NCBI GenBank assembly: GCA_009869945.1
Contig: WIXG01000353.1
Coordinates: 1-64,000, forward strand
DNA: 64,000 bases
Source: Mesaphorura yosii
Lineage: Eukaryota > Arthropoda > Collembola > Poduromorpha > Tullbergiidae
Reading direction: 5' to 3'
Shown piece by piece: positions 13,701 through 26,429 of this stretch (position 1 is its first letter; each line of letters opens with the position of its first letter). The notes beneath the pieces are model-generated. The model did not search any database. It saw nothing but the letters and a program-made list of their open reading frames with translations, and was not told the origin of the DNA. Both the position numbers and the translations under genes were made by a program.

Positions 13701-16700
13701 GTGCTTTGTACGATTGCCTCTTGTCTGGCTTTGTACATCGCCTGTCCGATTGGAGCAAAAATCTTCGAACCCGGAGATCAATACAAGCTGCCATTTTGTT
13801 TGAAGGACGGCTGGGCTTCAAAGAAAGGTTCGTGCGCTCCTCTTTGGTGTATGCAGTAAATGCATTGATTTTCCTTCTTGCAGCCGACAACGTTCTCTTA
13901 GACTTGACCACCCGCCTCGTCTACGGAATCTACTACACCAGCAACGTCATCTTTGCAATAGGATTTGGCGATTTAATAACACTTCGCCGTTCGGAGCTTC
14001 TCCTTGTCATGATGATGATGGTTTTTGGTTTCATGGTCGATGTATGCATTCTGGCGAACATTACTGCGGCGGAAGTGGACATTGATGAGAATCGTGCAAA
14101 ATACTTACAGTCGATGGAGTGCTTGGATTACATTCTGTACAAAGAGAAGGTTAACAAGAATCTAAGGAGGTAAGAACCATTTTGCACTTAACATATCATT
14201 AGCCAGTGCGCGCTGCTTCTGACTTAAAATGTCCCGCTGTAATTCCAATTGCAGAGTTGTCTCCGAGCATCTTCAGCATACGTGGATTATGTCAAAGGGC
14301 CTGCAGCCAAAAACGCTCTTCGTAGACCTGCATCCGGCGCTCGAATCAGATTTGTTTAGAGAATACGTCGGGGAACTGTTAAAGAAGGTAAAGCGTGCGA
14401 ATTCGGCTCGCATACGTATTTTCACGTGGCAAATTGCACGGCAATGACTACATGGTCCAGGTTCCAATCTTCAGCGAGCTAAAGGAGAACATCGTCCGGA
14501 CACTGTGTCAGTTCATGAAGAAGCACTACTTCTTGAAGGGTCAAGCCCTGATGCGCTATGGAAATCTGGAGCCGGAGATGTACGTCATCGTTGCTGGCAA
14601 GGTTTGGATTACTGATAAGGACAACGAGTGGGTGTGCACGTTAAGAAGCAGCGAGTAAGTTTCAATCTCGATTTTAATATCGTCAAAGTGCTCATGCCAC
14701 TTGCTTATGCAGAACATTTGGCGAGACATCAATGCTCTACGGAAATCCACGTCGGTACTCAGCGTACGCTGGCGCAGCCGTCGAAGCGTTTTGCCTGACA
14801 AGCAAAGACTACAATCAAGTGCTCGAGCGATACCCAATCGTAAGGACAGAATTAGAAAAGAAAGTCACAGCGCTCGAAGACCTATTTGAGCGCAGAATAA
14901 AGAAAGCGGCTGGAATCACCGACCCTGTGTTGGTTATAAACAGCGGAACTCTGAAGAAGGACGCAAGCCGAAAGGAAACAATCAACGCGTACATAAGAAC
15001 CAAGCAGTTGCCAGATCCAGGAAAAAGCGACGCAGTGAGCTCCCATGAAAACTGGTTCAAGCAGCTGGGCAAGAAGATTCTGGGTTCGGGGACGGATGAT
15101 GAGAACCTGCCGTTCTTGTACTTTGTAAAAAGGTGATAAAAAAGTTTTGACTGGAGGGGAGGCCTCTACTTTATGCCTTATGGGTTATGATTTTTCTTAA
15201 TTAGATTCTCCCACGAAAAGTTTCGGCCTCTTTTCCACCCCGAATGCACTTTCATGAAGTGGTTGCAGTTCGTCGTGGTTGCGTGCAGTTTCTTCACACC
15301 AATGATGGCCACGTACGAAATGTCATTCACAGGGCTCAGCGGTCGGGACGAGGAAACAGATTTACTCATTATACTGCACATTATCACTGAAATCCCAATG
15401 TACATTCACGTGGTGCTTCAATTTCTGACTCCTTTCCGAATCGTGGAAACACAAAAATTTTGCAAGGAGCCTGGGAAAATTGTGTACAAGTGAGTTGTCA
15501 ATTTATTTTTGCGTCTGTATACAAGCCATTAGCGTGTCATTTTAAAACTGATCTTCAATCGTGCACGTTTAAGTTACGTCATGACTCCATCACGATTCCT
15601 ATTTGATGTCATCTCAATCTTTCCAATACCTTTCCTGATGACGTTGAGAGGAGGTTTCAAATACTTTCATCTGTTGCGACTGTTCCGGCTGGTAAGTGAA
15701 TAGCGACTTGCCTAAGAAATTCGAAACCCCCAAAACTTGAATTTCAAATTCTGTCGATTTCCAGGTACATTTCTACAAAGCTCTGGTCGCCAAGAAGGAG
15801 GATTTGGGAAAAGGCATCATTTTCTTCAAGATTTCTGTGTCGTTATCATCTTTTCTGTTAATTATCCACGGGGTCTCATGCTTCGTGTACGAAATATCTC
15901 CGTGCTATTGCCATCTGGGAAATTGCACGACACGCTTCGAGGAAAGTTGCCCTCCTGGCACGTGGACGCACGTTTGTAAGTTTAGAAATGGGAATATACG
16001 GAAATAATTGGGCTTCATTTTTTAAATTATCCTATGATTTTAGTGACCGACGAACACCAGTACAACGACATGCAGAATCCAAGAATGAAACCTTATCAGT
16101 GGTACATTCGAGCGTTTTATTGGGTGGCGAGCACCGTGAGCACGACAGGTGAGCGATGGCGAAATATGCGGGCGTGTGTAATTTAATTTAGTAATGACAA
16201 ACCCAATCTCCCATACAGGATTCGGTGACATCGTCCCACTAACCGTCCTCGAAATCCTGAGCGCCACACTCAACACTTTCATTGGAGCCTTCGTACTGGC
16301 CATCATTCTCAGCCAGTTCACATCAGGCATTTCAACGCGTACGAAGGCGCACCGAGAGTATCTCTACCAAGTTAATTTACTGGGAGTAAGTTCATAAGTT
16401 CATATAAGTTTTTCATAAGGGCACAATCTGCAAACTCCGCCGTTATCTGTAGAAACACCTGGGCAACCTGGGAATCTCAGAAGAACGTCGTGACCAAATC
16501 AGATCGTACTTTGTGACTTTATGGGAGAATTCGAGAGGTGTGCCGTACCACGAAGCAGTCGCAATTCTACCAATGACAATGCAGATTGAAGTCAATTTCT
16601 TCCTTTATTATCGAGCATTGAGGAAGGTTGGTCATTTTACTAATTCTAAGTTAAGTATGGCATTTTATAATTTACTTTCTCTAATTTCAGAGCACCCTCT

Positions 16701-17503
16701 TCTACATGGTTCACGACAGAACCTTCTTACGCCAAGTGTGCGTACGCCTGAAGCACAAATTCCTCCTTCCCGGCTCCATAATCGTCAACGAAGGTGATCA
16801 GGGCGATAGCCTCTACATCGTTTTCAAGGGCGTCGTCACTGGATTCACGACGGACGCCGAGACAGGAGTCCCGAAAGTCACGAGGCAGTACCACCGCGGA
16901 AACGTGTTTGGCTCCTTCCCAGCGCTCTTCTACGACCAAGTCTACGCCAAAAGCTACAGAACAGAAACCTCTACCGAAGTGTTGTCTCTGTCTCAAAGAG
17001 ACCTGATCGAGCTCAAACACTACTTCCCAGAGTTTGGAGTCAGTCTCCAATTTATGTTCATAAGAAAATTCAGTCCTGAAGACATCAAAGTTAGGGAGGC
17101 GTTGACAATATTTCAAAAACGCAAGAAGAGGAAGAATTTGTTTACAATGGAGAGTGAGACTGGGCTCGACATCAACGAAGAGGGGAAAGTTAAGAGTATC
17201 TTTGAAGTGTCCAAGGCGAATATTGAGCAGGCAAAGAGGCAGTCTGAGCTTCAACGAAAGCTCGCTTCTCTGCACGGAATGGAAAGGAGCAGTTCAAGCT
17301 CTTCGTCGGAGGAGGAGAGGGAGGTTTCAGCTCCAAATGCAGGGCCAGTGCCTGAAGCTCCAGTAAAGAACCCTATGAAACCAAAAACGAAGAAAGCTGC
17401 TGTTGCAACTGAGAAACCGGGGCCATCGTCAGGGATGCAACGAAAGCTAGCACCGGTAGCGGCAACTTCAGAGAAAAAGTTGAAGTCGAAACCAAAATTA
17501 TAG
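7769..17503 (+). CDS. CNGK: Four-repeat cyclic-nucleotide-gated K+ channel (CNGK / tetraKCNG type)
   Basis: One polypeptide of about 2,409 aa carries four homologous modules, each S1-S6, pore and CNBD, so a single chain would form the pseudotetramer. Filters are TTVGYGD (about residue 348), TSAGFGD (934), AIGFGD (1468) and TTGFGD (2026). CNBD cassettes begin FGEM (532), FGIR (1119), FGET (1648) and FGSF (2212). Only repeat 3 keeps an FGE...NPRRYSA cassette. S4 of repeat 1 has spaced R/K (RFNRFIRVK). Exons: 7769-8540, 8627-8710, 8783-8817, 8889-9043, 9124-9251, 9311-9360, 9430-9556, 9633-10027, 10106-10254, 10319-10585, 10676-10836, 10912-11090, 11165-11310, 11373-11524, 11601-11733, 11804-11922, 11984-12099, 12190-12321, 12407-12486, 12565-12688, 12773-12969, 13040-13219, 13309-13596, 13673-13827, 13884-14169, 14255-14387, 14461-14654, 14713-15132, 15205-15489, 15574-15691, 15765-15975, 16044-16148, 16219-16385, 16453-16626, 16691-17503. 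In sea urchin sperm the orthologous channel hyperpolarises the cell when cGMP rises. Start is the first ATG after an in-frame stop. An optional 60-nt in-phase intron (10446-10505) is possible. Confidence 0.9.
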
Positions 17504-17601
17504 AAATAATCAAGCAATCATTAAGCTAGCCAATAATGATTAATGAATAATGCGTAAATCTACCATCGTGTAAAATGTGAGTGAAAACTGCCGTAATCGT
17601 A

Positions 17602-17607
17602 AATAAA
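17602..17607 (+). promoter_or_regulatory. Polyadenylation signal of the channel gene
   Basis: AATAAA about 100 nt after the channel stop codon, the only good signal in the short gap before the convergent receptor gene. Confidence 0.6.
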
Positions 17608-18011
17608 CGTCAATCTTTCATTTCTGAACGATTCAACTCGCCTTTATTCTGATTCGTAAAATCCGTACTTACATCACATTTAATTATTGACCAAATTATG
17701 CAGGCAAGTATTTCTTGACCACAAATTGTTAATTGTATTCGTATTCAAATGTGGTAATACAAATATTGATTTTTGCATTACCTTTACAGTAGCAGTCGTA
17801 TTCTCAAAGAAGAATCACAATCCAGCGCAGCGCCTGGTCAAACTTACCGGGCAGGTACTCAAGTAGGTTTTGATTCTTCAAAGCTCCAAGCGTTCAAATT
17901 ACCTGATTTTCCTTATTGCTGAAGATTTTTGTCTAAATTACTAGTAAAAGGAAGTGTTCGCCGCAAATGGGGCGAAATTTCCCAATTTTCAAGCTACTTT
18001 TCCACCCAGAC

Positions 18012-19683
18012 TTAATTAGCCATTGTCGTAATCTCCGAGACATTTGTTGGAGGTCCGTTTGTTCCTTTCTGCGGAATGGAGAAGACAGCAAGCATCATTT
18101 TCAGCACTTTTCGCAAACTCAAAACTCACCTTTGACAAATTGAATCGATTCGAGCTTCGTGATGTCGAGTCGCTCTTGTTCATTTCAATGCGGAGGGTCG
18201 AGCAGCACGAGCGACTTGTCAGCACAGCCTGGAAATCGCCAGTTGGCAATGACAATAAGTGAAGATAGAAAGAAAAATCTAATCTCCGCACCTACCTTAA
18301 ACCCAAGCCTGTACTTCTTATTAAAGAACGCGTACAAGATCGGGTTGATACAAGAGTTGGAGCTCCCCAGCCACTGTGCCATCGGTGCAATCGTCCGGAT
18401 GACCTGATCTTCCCACTCGCTAATTGGATGGGAGCCAAGTTTGAGTCGTGCGAAGAGTGCGTACAGCGGGAGCCATGACAGTGCAAACAGGACGACGACG
18501 AGGAGGAGCATTTTGATTACCTTCATTTTTGATCTAGTGCACATTAATTAAAGATGCATTAAAGATGTTACCCTCGCAATTCATAGTCTCGTCACAAACC
18601 TCTGAACGAGAAGCTCCGTGGACGCATTCTTCGTCTCCTGGGGAATGTGTCGCGAATACACCCTCCGCAGGATGAGTGCATAACAGATTGTAATCAGGAT
18701 AAGTGGAAGAAGATAGCAGAGTATCAGATGTGCTACCACAAAGTACAGGCGACCGGCGAAAGGGTGCGGCCACTCTTCGGTGCAGATCTGGGAAAGGAGA
18801 AGCGTAATGTAAATTCTCCGATATGCGTTACCACAGAGATCAGCTTAAGAAATACTACCAAAAAATCACTCTGCCCATTCAGAGGCCGGAGTTTGAAGAA
18901 CATTGCCCATGGAATCGTGATGGACATTGAAAACGTCCAGATGATGAGTATGATGAGGCGACAGTTCCTGAAGGAGATTTGACATTTCATCGGGTGGCAG
19001 ATTGCGAGGTAGCGTTCGGTGGCAATTGCTATTAGTGTGTCAATGCTTGCTGATACGCTCACTCCTTGCAAGTACGGGACGATTTTGCAGATCCATTCGC
19101 CGAGGATCCAGGCTGTATGCAGTGCAATTTGTATTTAACGGTAAGTTTTAATGAACCTGAGTTACACGAGCCTCGCATGTGGAAATATCACATTTTAATA
19201 ACTAAACTCACATGAGTACAAGTTAGCCACCAACGTAGTCGGGAGACAGAGGATAATGACGAGCAGGTCCGCGCACGCGAGGTTCGCGATGAAGAAATTC
19301 GTAGGGGTCCGCATCCTAGGAGAGCGGTACACGACTGCGACGACGAAGGAGTTTCCCACGATGCCAATGAGGAATATGAGGGCGTATGCGAGACAGAGGA
19401 AGATGCCGAGTTCGAAGGAGACTCGGAACTCGGAGACGACTTCGAGCTGGGATGGGAGTCCGTCTTCAATATGGTCAGTTTCGATAGAGCTTTCGTTTAA
19501 AACAATCTTCTGTTCCCCTGCTACCGCTGCACTGCTGCTGAGCATCGACGACGGGATTGCCATCGCCTCCTCCGGTCGTGACAGTGACCAACTCGTGTTG
19601 ATGTTGACATCTTTTAAGTGGTGGTCCATATCCACATTGTTCGGCTCGGCCCAGTGACTCTCGAAGTGTGTGTCACTTTCCAT
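18012..19683 (-). CDS. Rhodopsin-class neuropeptide G-protein-coupled receptor
   Basis: Six exons give a 435-aa receptor: 19683-19212, 19112-18859, 18787-18600, 18533-18296, 18228-18130, 18068-18012 (1,308 nt, in phase throughout). Visible landmarks: an acidic N-terminus with sequons NTS and NES, TM1 GIVGNSF, TM2 [10 protein letters not shown]3 ending in ERYLAI (DRY variant), ECL2 with ICTEEWP, TM6 LSWLPLY (replacing CWxP) and TM7 [13 protein letters not shown] cytoplasmic SRSCC suggests palmitoylation. Signals from the plasma membrane through a G protein. The TM3-TM7 pattern resembles peptide receptors of the RFamide/SIFamide/NPFF-like group, but the ligand cannot be decided from the sequence. 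Convergent with the channel gene, with about 0.5 kb between stop codons. Confidence 0.88.
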
Positions 19684-22600
19684 TGCCGTCTTTTCTCCTT
19701 TTGTGAGTTAGAAACAACACTCCAGTAAAACCTGCCACGGCATACAAGACAAGCAGAGTTACGACGCACATCCACGCGACTTTTTTTTATTGTTATTATT
19801 ACGACCCGGTCGACAGCCTAGAATCGTATTTTGTAATCGGATTCTTATTTTCACATCTCGACCGGCATATGTGTCGGCATCGTTACGAAATAAAAGTATG
19901 AAATACGGCGCGCGGACGTCGCGATAACTCAAAGTAATGGTTTCAAAGTTAGCAGCAGTGGTAGCGAATAGGCAAGCTCGCAATTGATGAGTTCAACTGT
20001 CAACTGCGCTGCGTGGAGAAGATTCTTTCGAGGCGGGTCAAGTGGAAAATGAGGAGAAAGCAAAGGCGAGCAGGCGACTCAGGCGAGGGCGACATTTTAT
20101 TGACATAGTTTCAGAGTCCATTGTCTTTCGTCTGCAGGCTCCCGAGTGACCGAAGTCGACTGAAGTGAATCTCGACGACTCGAGAGCCACTCTTCCGTGT
20201 TTACGCTGCTGTGGTGACTTTTTACTCCTGACGTTGCTCTATTATGCAGTGTGAATTTATGGCGCCTGGCTCCAGTTGACCCATGGTCGAGCTCGTGCAA
20301 GGCTCTTTGCTTTATTCTGCGGTCGCATTGTTTTTAAGTGAATGATTTATTGTAATGAGGTTTTCCCACGCAGTAAATCGCAGTCGTGGCCCAGCCGTAA
20401 GCCACCTGGCTCCCGTATGGAGTTTTCGAATTTCACAGCATTAAAAGCTGAAGTCTTCAAGAAATTCTCCACGCCACAGAAAGACACCAATTCGACAACA
20501 CTCGTTGAACCGGACAAAATTCTTAATTCTGAGCCGAATTCCCTGAATTTTCTTCTATATCTCGCATTCCACTTTTGTCATGTCTCCGTCGTGAGTTTCT
20601 CTGCTCGCTCGCGACTGACGAGGACAAAGTCTTTAAGCTGTCAATAAAATTCTACTCTACGTTTTATCCTCCCCAATCTCCGCCATTCGCCATATGTGGC
20701 CCGGCAGGGCACTGATGAATGTCTCTTTCTTCTTTGGCTGTATCAATACGGGAGCAAGCGAGATACGTGCTGTGCTTTCAAATCTTTATCTCTTGCGTTG
20801 CCTGGGCTTCTCACGAGCCATCGAAGCCGTGGCCTTTGAAGCGTTGCCTTCGCCGTCGTTTTCGTGAAAGCGAAAGCAGCATCATAACAACTTTCTCTTT
20901 GCAAGTGTTTTGTTGGCCAATTCATTTCTTCGTCTCAATACTCAATAATTCTTTAATCCCGTCTTGACGGCCCTCGCCTTCGCCTTCCAATTTCCTCTCA
21001 ATTGAAACATTTCAACAACAAGAAGATTAATTCGTACGCGTGTATAGCTATTTAGGCCATGTGTGCCTGCCCGCGCTGTATTGCAATGATTTATTTATTG
21101 CCGTTGCCAGCAGCTGCGTTGCCTTGACGCGATCACACAAATTGGAATTCTTGCAAATTTCATTACTCTGCCATAGCGTAGCCATGAATTATCATTCGCG
21201 TATGAGCACGGAGAAAGTTTCTTGTATGCTCCTCGCAAATCGCAGTGTAGTCCTTTTGAATTTTATTCGTTCAGGATTCGTTGTGCAAGAGAGATGAGAT
21301 GCTGTCTGAGATGCAAACAATCCAAGGCTAGTCAGGCAAGATTCTGGCCTGACATTGACTTGACTGACGCCGACGGGGCTCTGCTTCGCCTGGCATGATG
21401 AATAGACTACAGAAGCTACAAATTGATCCTTCCTCCAGCTCATGCACAAGCTCGAATCTCTTGCGTTTGTTCTCAAACTGCCTCAGACACAGGCCGCGCC
21501 GCCGTGTCATGCATGTCAGAGTCAAAGGAATTCATCTCATGTTAATGTAATGTCAAAAGTCGGCGTGTCGTGAGTGTCATCGTCGGGTTGCTGTTAGTAT
21601 GAAGTATGAGTAGGAATCACAATTCACAAGTTGTATTCACAAGTTTATGACGCGGACGCGAGTGCAGGTCGTGAATCTAGAATTCCATCCAGCTCTCGTG
21701 CTCTTTGCTATTAGCCTTGTGCATCTCATACGAAATGAAAAAAATGATGGGAGAGGACGACGGTCGGACGCGGCGGGCGGAAATGTAAATATTATGCACG
21801 AGGTGAATGGATTCCTGCAAAGCGATCCACTAGAATCTTACAATGCTCTTCGGATAATTGTCTCGCTCGCCCAAAGTGGAAACGGCGTGAGTGTGCGGTC
21901 TTACCTTTTCTTTGTCCCCGCTCCTGCTTCTCCTTGATTCACTTTTAATTATTGGAACTTTTCTGTATGCCGCAAATAATCTTTATTTCAGTAACAGAAG
22001 AACTGAATCAAGTTTACAATTTACTTTTAAGAGTTGTAGCTTGAGATTTGAAGGATCTTCTTAAATAATGTCAAGATGGACAAAATCACACACGCGGCAT
22101 TACTCATTGCTGGACAAAACTGCCCCACGCCACAATCCGAAGCAATTGCAAATGCACGGCACTGCACAAAGCCATCACCAAAGTTCCGGACAAAAACTGT
22201 TGTTCCCTGCCCCGTGGCTGAATCTTGACTGGGAAAGCTTCTCGAATTACTGCCACTTAAAAGGCAGCGGAGAGGGAGCAGAACGGAGAGAGAAGCTGTG
22301 GGTAAGTTATCGTAGATCAACCACGCACGGTGAAAGTCTTCAACTCAGAGCCCAGCAGCCTACCCGGTTCAGGTTCGGTAAGTGCGGATGCGGGTGTAGT
22401 GAGATAGAATAACATTTTAAGCCAGGAATCTTGGAATCTAGGAACGGGACACTTGCAAGCGAAGACCTGTTTTGGCTCTCTCTCTTAAGACTTCGATGCT
22501 GAGATTCACCAGAGTCCAAGACGCGGCGCGGGCTCGGCACGGGGTGAACTGAGACCGGGAGCGCCTGACGTGGCAACTTGGAGCGTGGCAGGCGTTTCAA

Positions 22601-25600
22601 TGCTACCGGAAGCCAAAAATCAAATTTCTGACATTCTGGGAACGCCAAGCAGCGGGAGAAAAACAGAAGCCGTATGGAAGCCATATGGAATGAGGAATTC
22701 TTTCAGGTTCTGAATTTTGGAAGGAGGAAGACCCAGCCTGTCATATTCTAAGTCATGTCCGACTCGACTCGTTGACGTTGACAGCCTACTTCCACTACCA
22801 CTACGAACTTCTAGGAAGCGAAGGGCGCGGATGCGAATTGCGAATGTAAACACAGTTTCCAGTTTCATTTGAAGTCCTGCGCTGCTGCATTATCTCAAAA
22901 GTACACAAGGCGGAGTGGAAAGTGTCATAATCATCGCCATGCATAAATGCCCTCTAAACTCATCGTTTCACTGCGCCGTCATGTCAAATATCGCCTTCCG
23001 TCAGTCCGTCGTGAACTTAATCCTAATCCTGCCAAGCGAGAAAATAGATCCAGGCCGACTGGGCTCTAATTTTGGTCGAGCGTTGAGCGCGAGCCACAAG
23101 AATCTTCCAAACTTCAGGCAACCAGAATGTTTTTAGCAGCGGCAGCGACAGCGACGGCAGAAACTAACTGAAAGAAAAGCTATAACGCTAACGCTCCCAG
23201 TGCATTGTGGTTGCGCGTCTGAAACTCTGGAAGTTGCTGGAAGCGGAAATCTTCTGCATTATGACCACAAACAAACATATTTTATGGCTACTTCTAAACT
23301 ACCGCGAAGTCGAAGGAGCGACTGACGCCTACGCTGTCCCGGCTCAGGGTTCAATGATCACGAAAAAGAAAAGAGGAATGCACTGTACTGCGTTAGTCGT
23401 ATTTCAGTGTTCAGCGAATTCTTCAGTTTCACCGAAGATTTGATTTACACTAACTTCTACCAATGAAGAAAATAGAAAGTCAGCCTGACCCAAATCTGAA
23501 CCAGCAACCAGAAAAAATTCGAATTTCGAATTACGCTCGCTTTGGTCAAACTGGACACGCAGTTCGAGACTCGAGCTACTTTTCACCAAGCTCGCACGTG
23601 CCGATGGCCGACCCTCCAAAGGCTATCTCAGGCATCAGGCCAGGCCAAGGTCCAAGTTCATATCTTCCTCGTCACTCACACTGCCTCGCGTTCGTTCGCT
23701 ATGACGAAGTATTTCACGACACGAGGAAAGTGCACTCACAAGTCAGACTCGGCTCGGAATTCGAGATGCTTGAAACTTGATACCCGAAATCCATTTCCAT
23801 TCCAATTTCCAGCAGCACTTTCCTGGCCACTGACGCTGGCTGGCATTTTATATGGGTCACTGGCACTCGTTGGCAGTTGGCACTCCGGACTCTGGATTGG
23901 ATTTGAATAGACCTGTCAAATAAAATCACAATAAATAATCTGCCAACTGCGAAACTACGGATTCGAAATGGAGAAATAGGAAGGAAATGAAATTACACGC
24001 AGATTAGAATCTACGCTCTCCAAAATGGCAAGGCAACGGAACTGAAATTGGTTCGCAGACGAAGTTCACGGTTCTCGTTCACAAATTGCCAACTTCGTCG
24101 ATCAATTTGCCTTGCTCGCTCGCTGGCTTGCAAATTGTTTTGGCTTTCGCGTAACGCGTTCTCGTTGATGCTTGGAAAAATCTAGATTCTCAATGCGTAA
24201 GGCTTGGGCCAAGAATCCAAAAATTCACACCATAAATAAATCAAATCCACGTACCCATTTATCCACGACTGAATTCGATGAAAAAGAGTCGTGAGAATCA
24301 TGAATGCGCATGTCAAATTTCGAAGATTGCTCGCCGTGGATGTTTTTTGATTATTTGAATTGTACCAATGCCAAATGTGCATTTTAAAATTATCTAAACG
24401 ACCCTTGTAGGAGTTGGAACTCACCAATCTAATGTGTTTATGATTACCATTCGGCTCATAACCACAATACTTCAAATGGCTTTTTATTGCATTACATTGC
24501 AGCAGCTCAAGCAGCAGCGCGTTTAACTCTCATGTCCCAAATTGCTACGCGTATCGTGCCTTAATTGAGCGCCTGGGACAGATTTCAGTGTCCTGGCCTC
24601 AGAATCGCACTCTTCGCCTTCGCCGCTTCGTGAACACTGGCATTTAAACTCAGTCGTGGCTTGAACCGACTGTAAGTAATTTCTGCAAGCATTCGCATTA
24701 AATAAATCTGAATTTCAAGCAGAATTCGACCGTGCAAGCTATTGCTGATGGTAATCTCCTTCTACAACAGTAATGATCTACTGATAAGAAGCAGCAGCAT
24801 ACAGAATTTACAGAAGAAGCAACGTCATTACAATTATTTACGAGATACGCAAAAACAGTACCGTCTTTTTTGCAACCACTGCACTGTGCACTAGTCGTGG
24901 CTTGAGTAGATTTAGAGTGTCAAGCGCTTTTTCGCTCCATTTATCTTGTCGGTTGAGTGCGCAGCTGACAAATACTTCGATGTATTGCCATTTAATGCTC
25001 CGCAGTGGCAGTCGCTCTGTTCACTAAATCCTTAAGCTCGAAACTCCGTCACTCCGAGCAGAGCGATGCCTCTGAAAGGACTGAAAGCGCCTGCTCTGTC
25101 TTTGCCTGGCTGGCTACTGGGAAGAAAAGTTTAATGAGCTTTCTTCGAAGGTTTTCACTCTTTTTCAGCTGAAATTTGCATATTTTTATAGGCTCAATTA
25201 CTCAATTGTCAGTCTTCGTCGTCGTCGCCTGCCGGGTGCCTGACTAAGATGCGATGCAGATCGGAAATCTGACTGTGATTTTGATTGTGGCGCGATCAAC
25301 TCGGATTTGACTTGACTTGCCTGCAGCTACTGTGACTCTGATGTAGGAAGGAATTCTAAAATAAAACCAGATTGAACCGATTTTATGGCTTGGCCGGCGA
25401 TGAAGCCGGTTCAAGAATGGGGTGAAAGCATCGGCAAGACGCAGCTCATGTCTTTGTCTTGTTTCACGGAGAAAGTTCATGAAAATTAGAAATCTGTAAA
25501 AAAAAAAAAGAAGAGGCGGAAGAAAAGCAGGCCCAACATTTTAGTCTGATGACGACTCCGTAAGTGGTTTGGACGATCAAGACTATAATCTGGGCTCGGC

Positions 25601-26429
25601 TCGGGTTTGCATCAGTCCAGTTATCAGTTATCCAGTGCGTGTAATCTGTTTCTTGCTCGAGTAACCTCTTAACTAATTTTGACTTGGACTCCAGTAAATG
25701 TGATATGTGAGCATGTTATTTCGCTGACTGCCTTTTCTTTAGTGGGGCAACAACTGGAATAATTTACTTTATCAAGAAAGACGATTATCCTAATGATATA
25801 AAGAAGTGAGAACCGAAAAATACAGGCACAGTCACAGGCTCGGTCCGCATGCCTTCTCATTTAAATCCATTTCCCAACGCACACATGTGATTATGATTAT
25901 GGCTGCCATGCCGACATCGTCTTCATCGTCTCTTCTTTCAGCCATGCACAATGCAAACAGCAGTTTTCTAGCTCTCGGTGAGACTAGAGCTTTGGCTCAT
26001 GGCTCGTGTTGCATTCGAAGAATTCGGAGTTGTTGACCCAAATGCTAGTCTAGACTCGATTTCGACGTGCGACCTGGCCTATTTCTCATCAATCGAGGAA
26101 TAAACGTAATGCCATTCTACTTTGACTGTCAGAATCTCGACTCCAAAGTGGGCCGTAACTTGAGACGAGCCGTCTGTATCTGCTTCTTCCAAACTGTCTT
26201 CAAGTTGACGTCAAATGGATCGAATTCCAGTCCAAATTCTTCTACACTACAAACACTATTACACCTCGAGGAGGCGAAATTGTGTCGTCGCGTCGTGCCA
26301 CAAATTCGGGTACAGCAAATACAAATATGGAAACTTTACACATTTGGAGCAAGTGTCTCACTGTCAGCCGTCGCCGCCGTCCCGTCTTCGGCGCCTTTCT
26401 CTCGGTGTTGTTAACGCCCTAACCCGGCA
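19684..26429. other. Long gene-poor interval
   Basis: About 6.7 kb upstream of the receptor gene. Only short shadow frames are seen. A 51-codon frame at 22076-22231 and its opposite-strand frame contain several cysteines, but nothing supports translation. One copy of the recurrent 12-mer GACGCGGACGCG lies at 21649. Presumably intergenic and promoter sequence for the receptor. Confidence 0.4.

Noticed and set aside
22027..22320. Cys-containing frames on both strands
   Set aside because: No signal peptide, splice sites or family motif, and the two strands are equally open.
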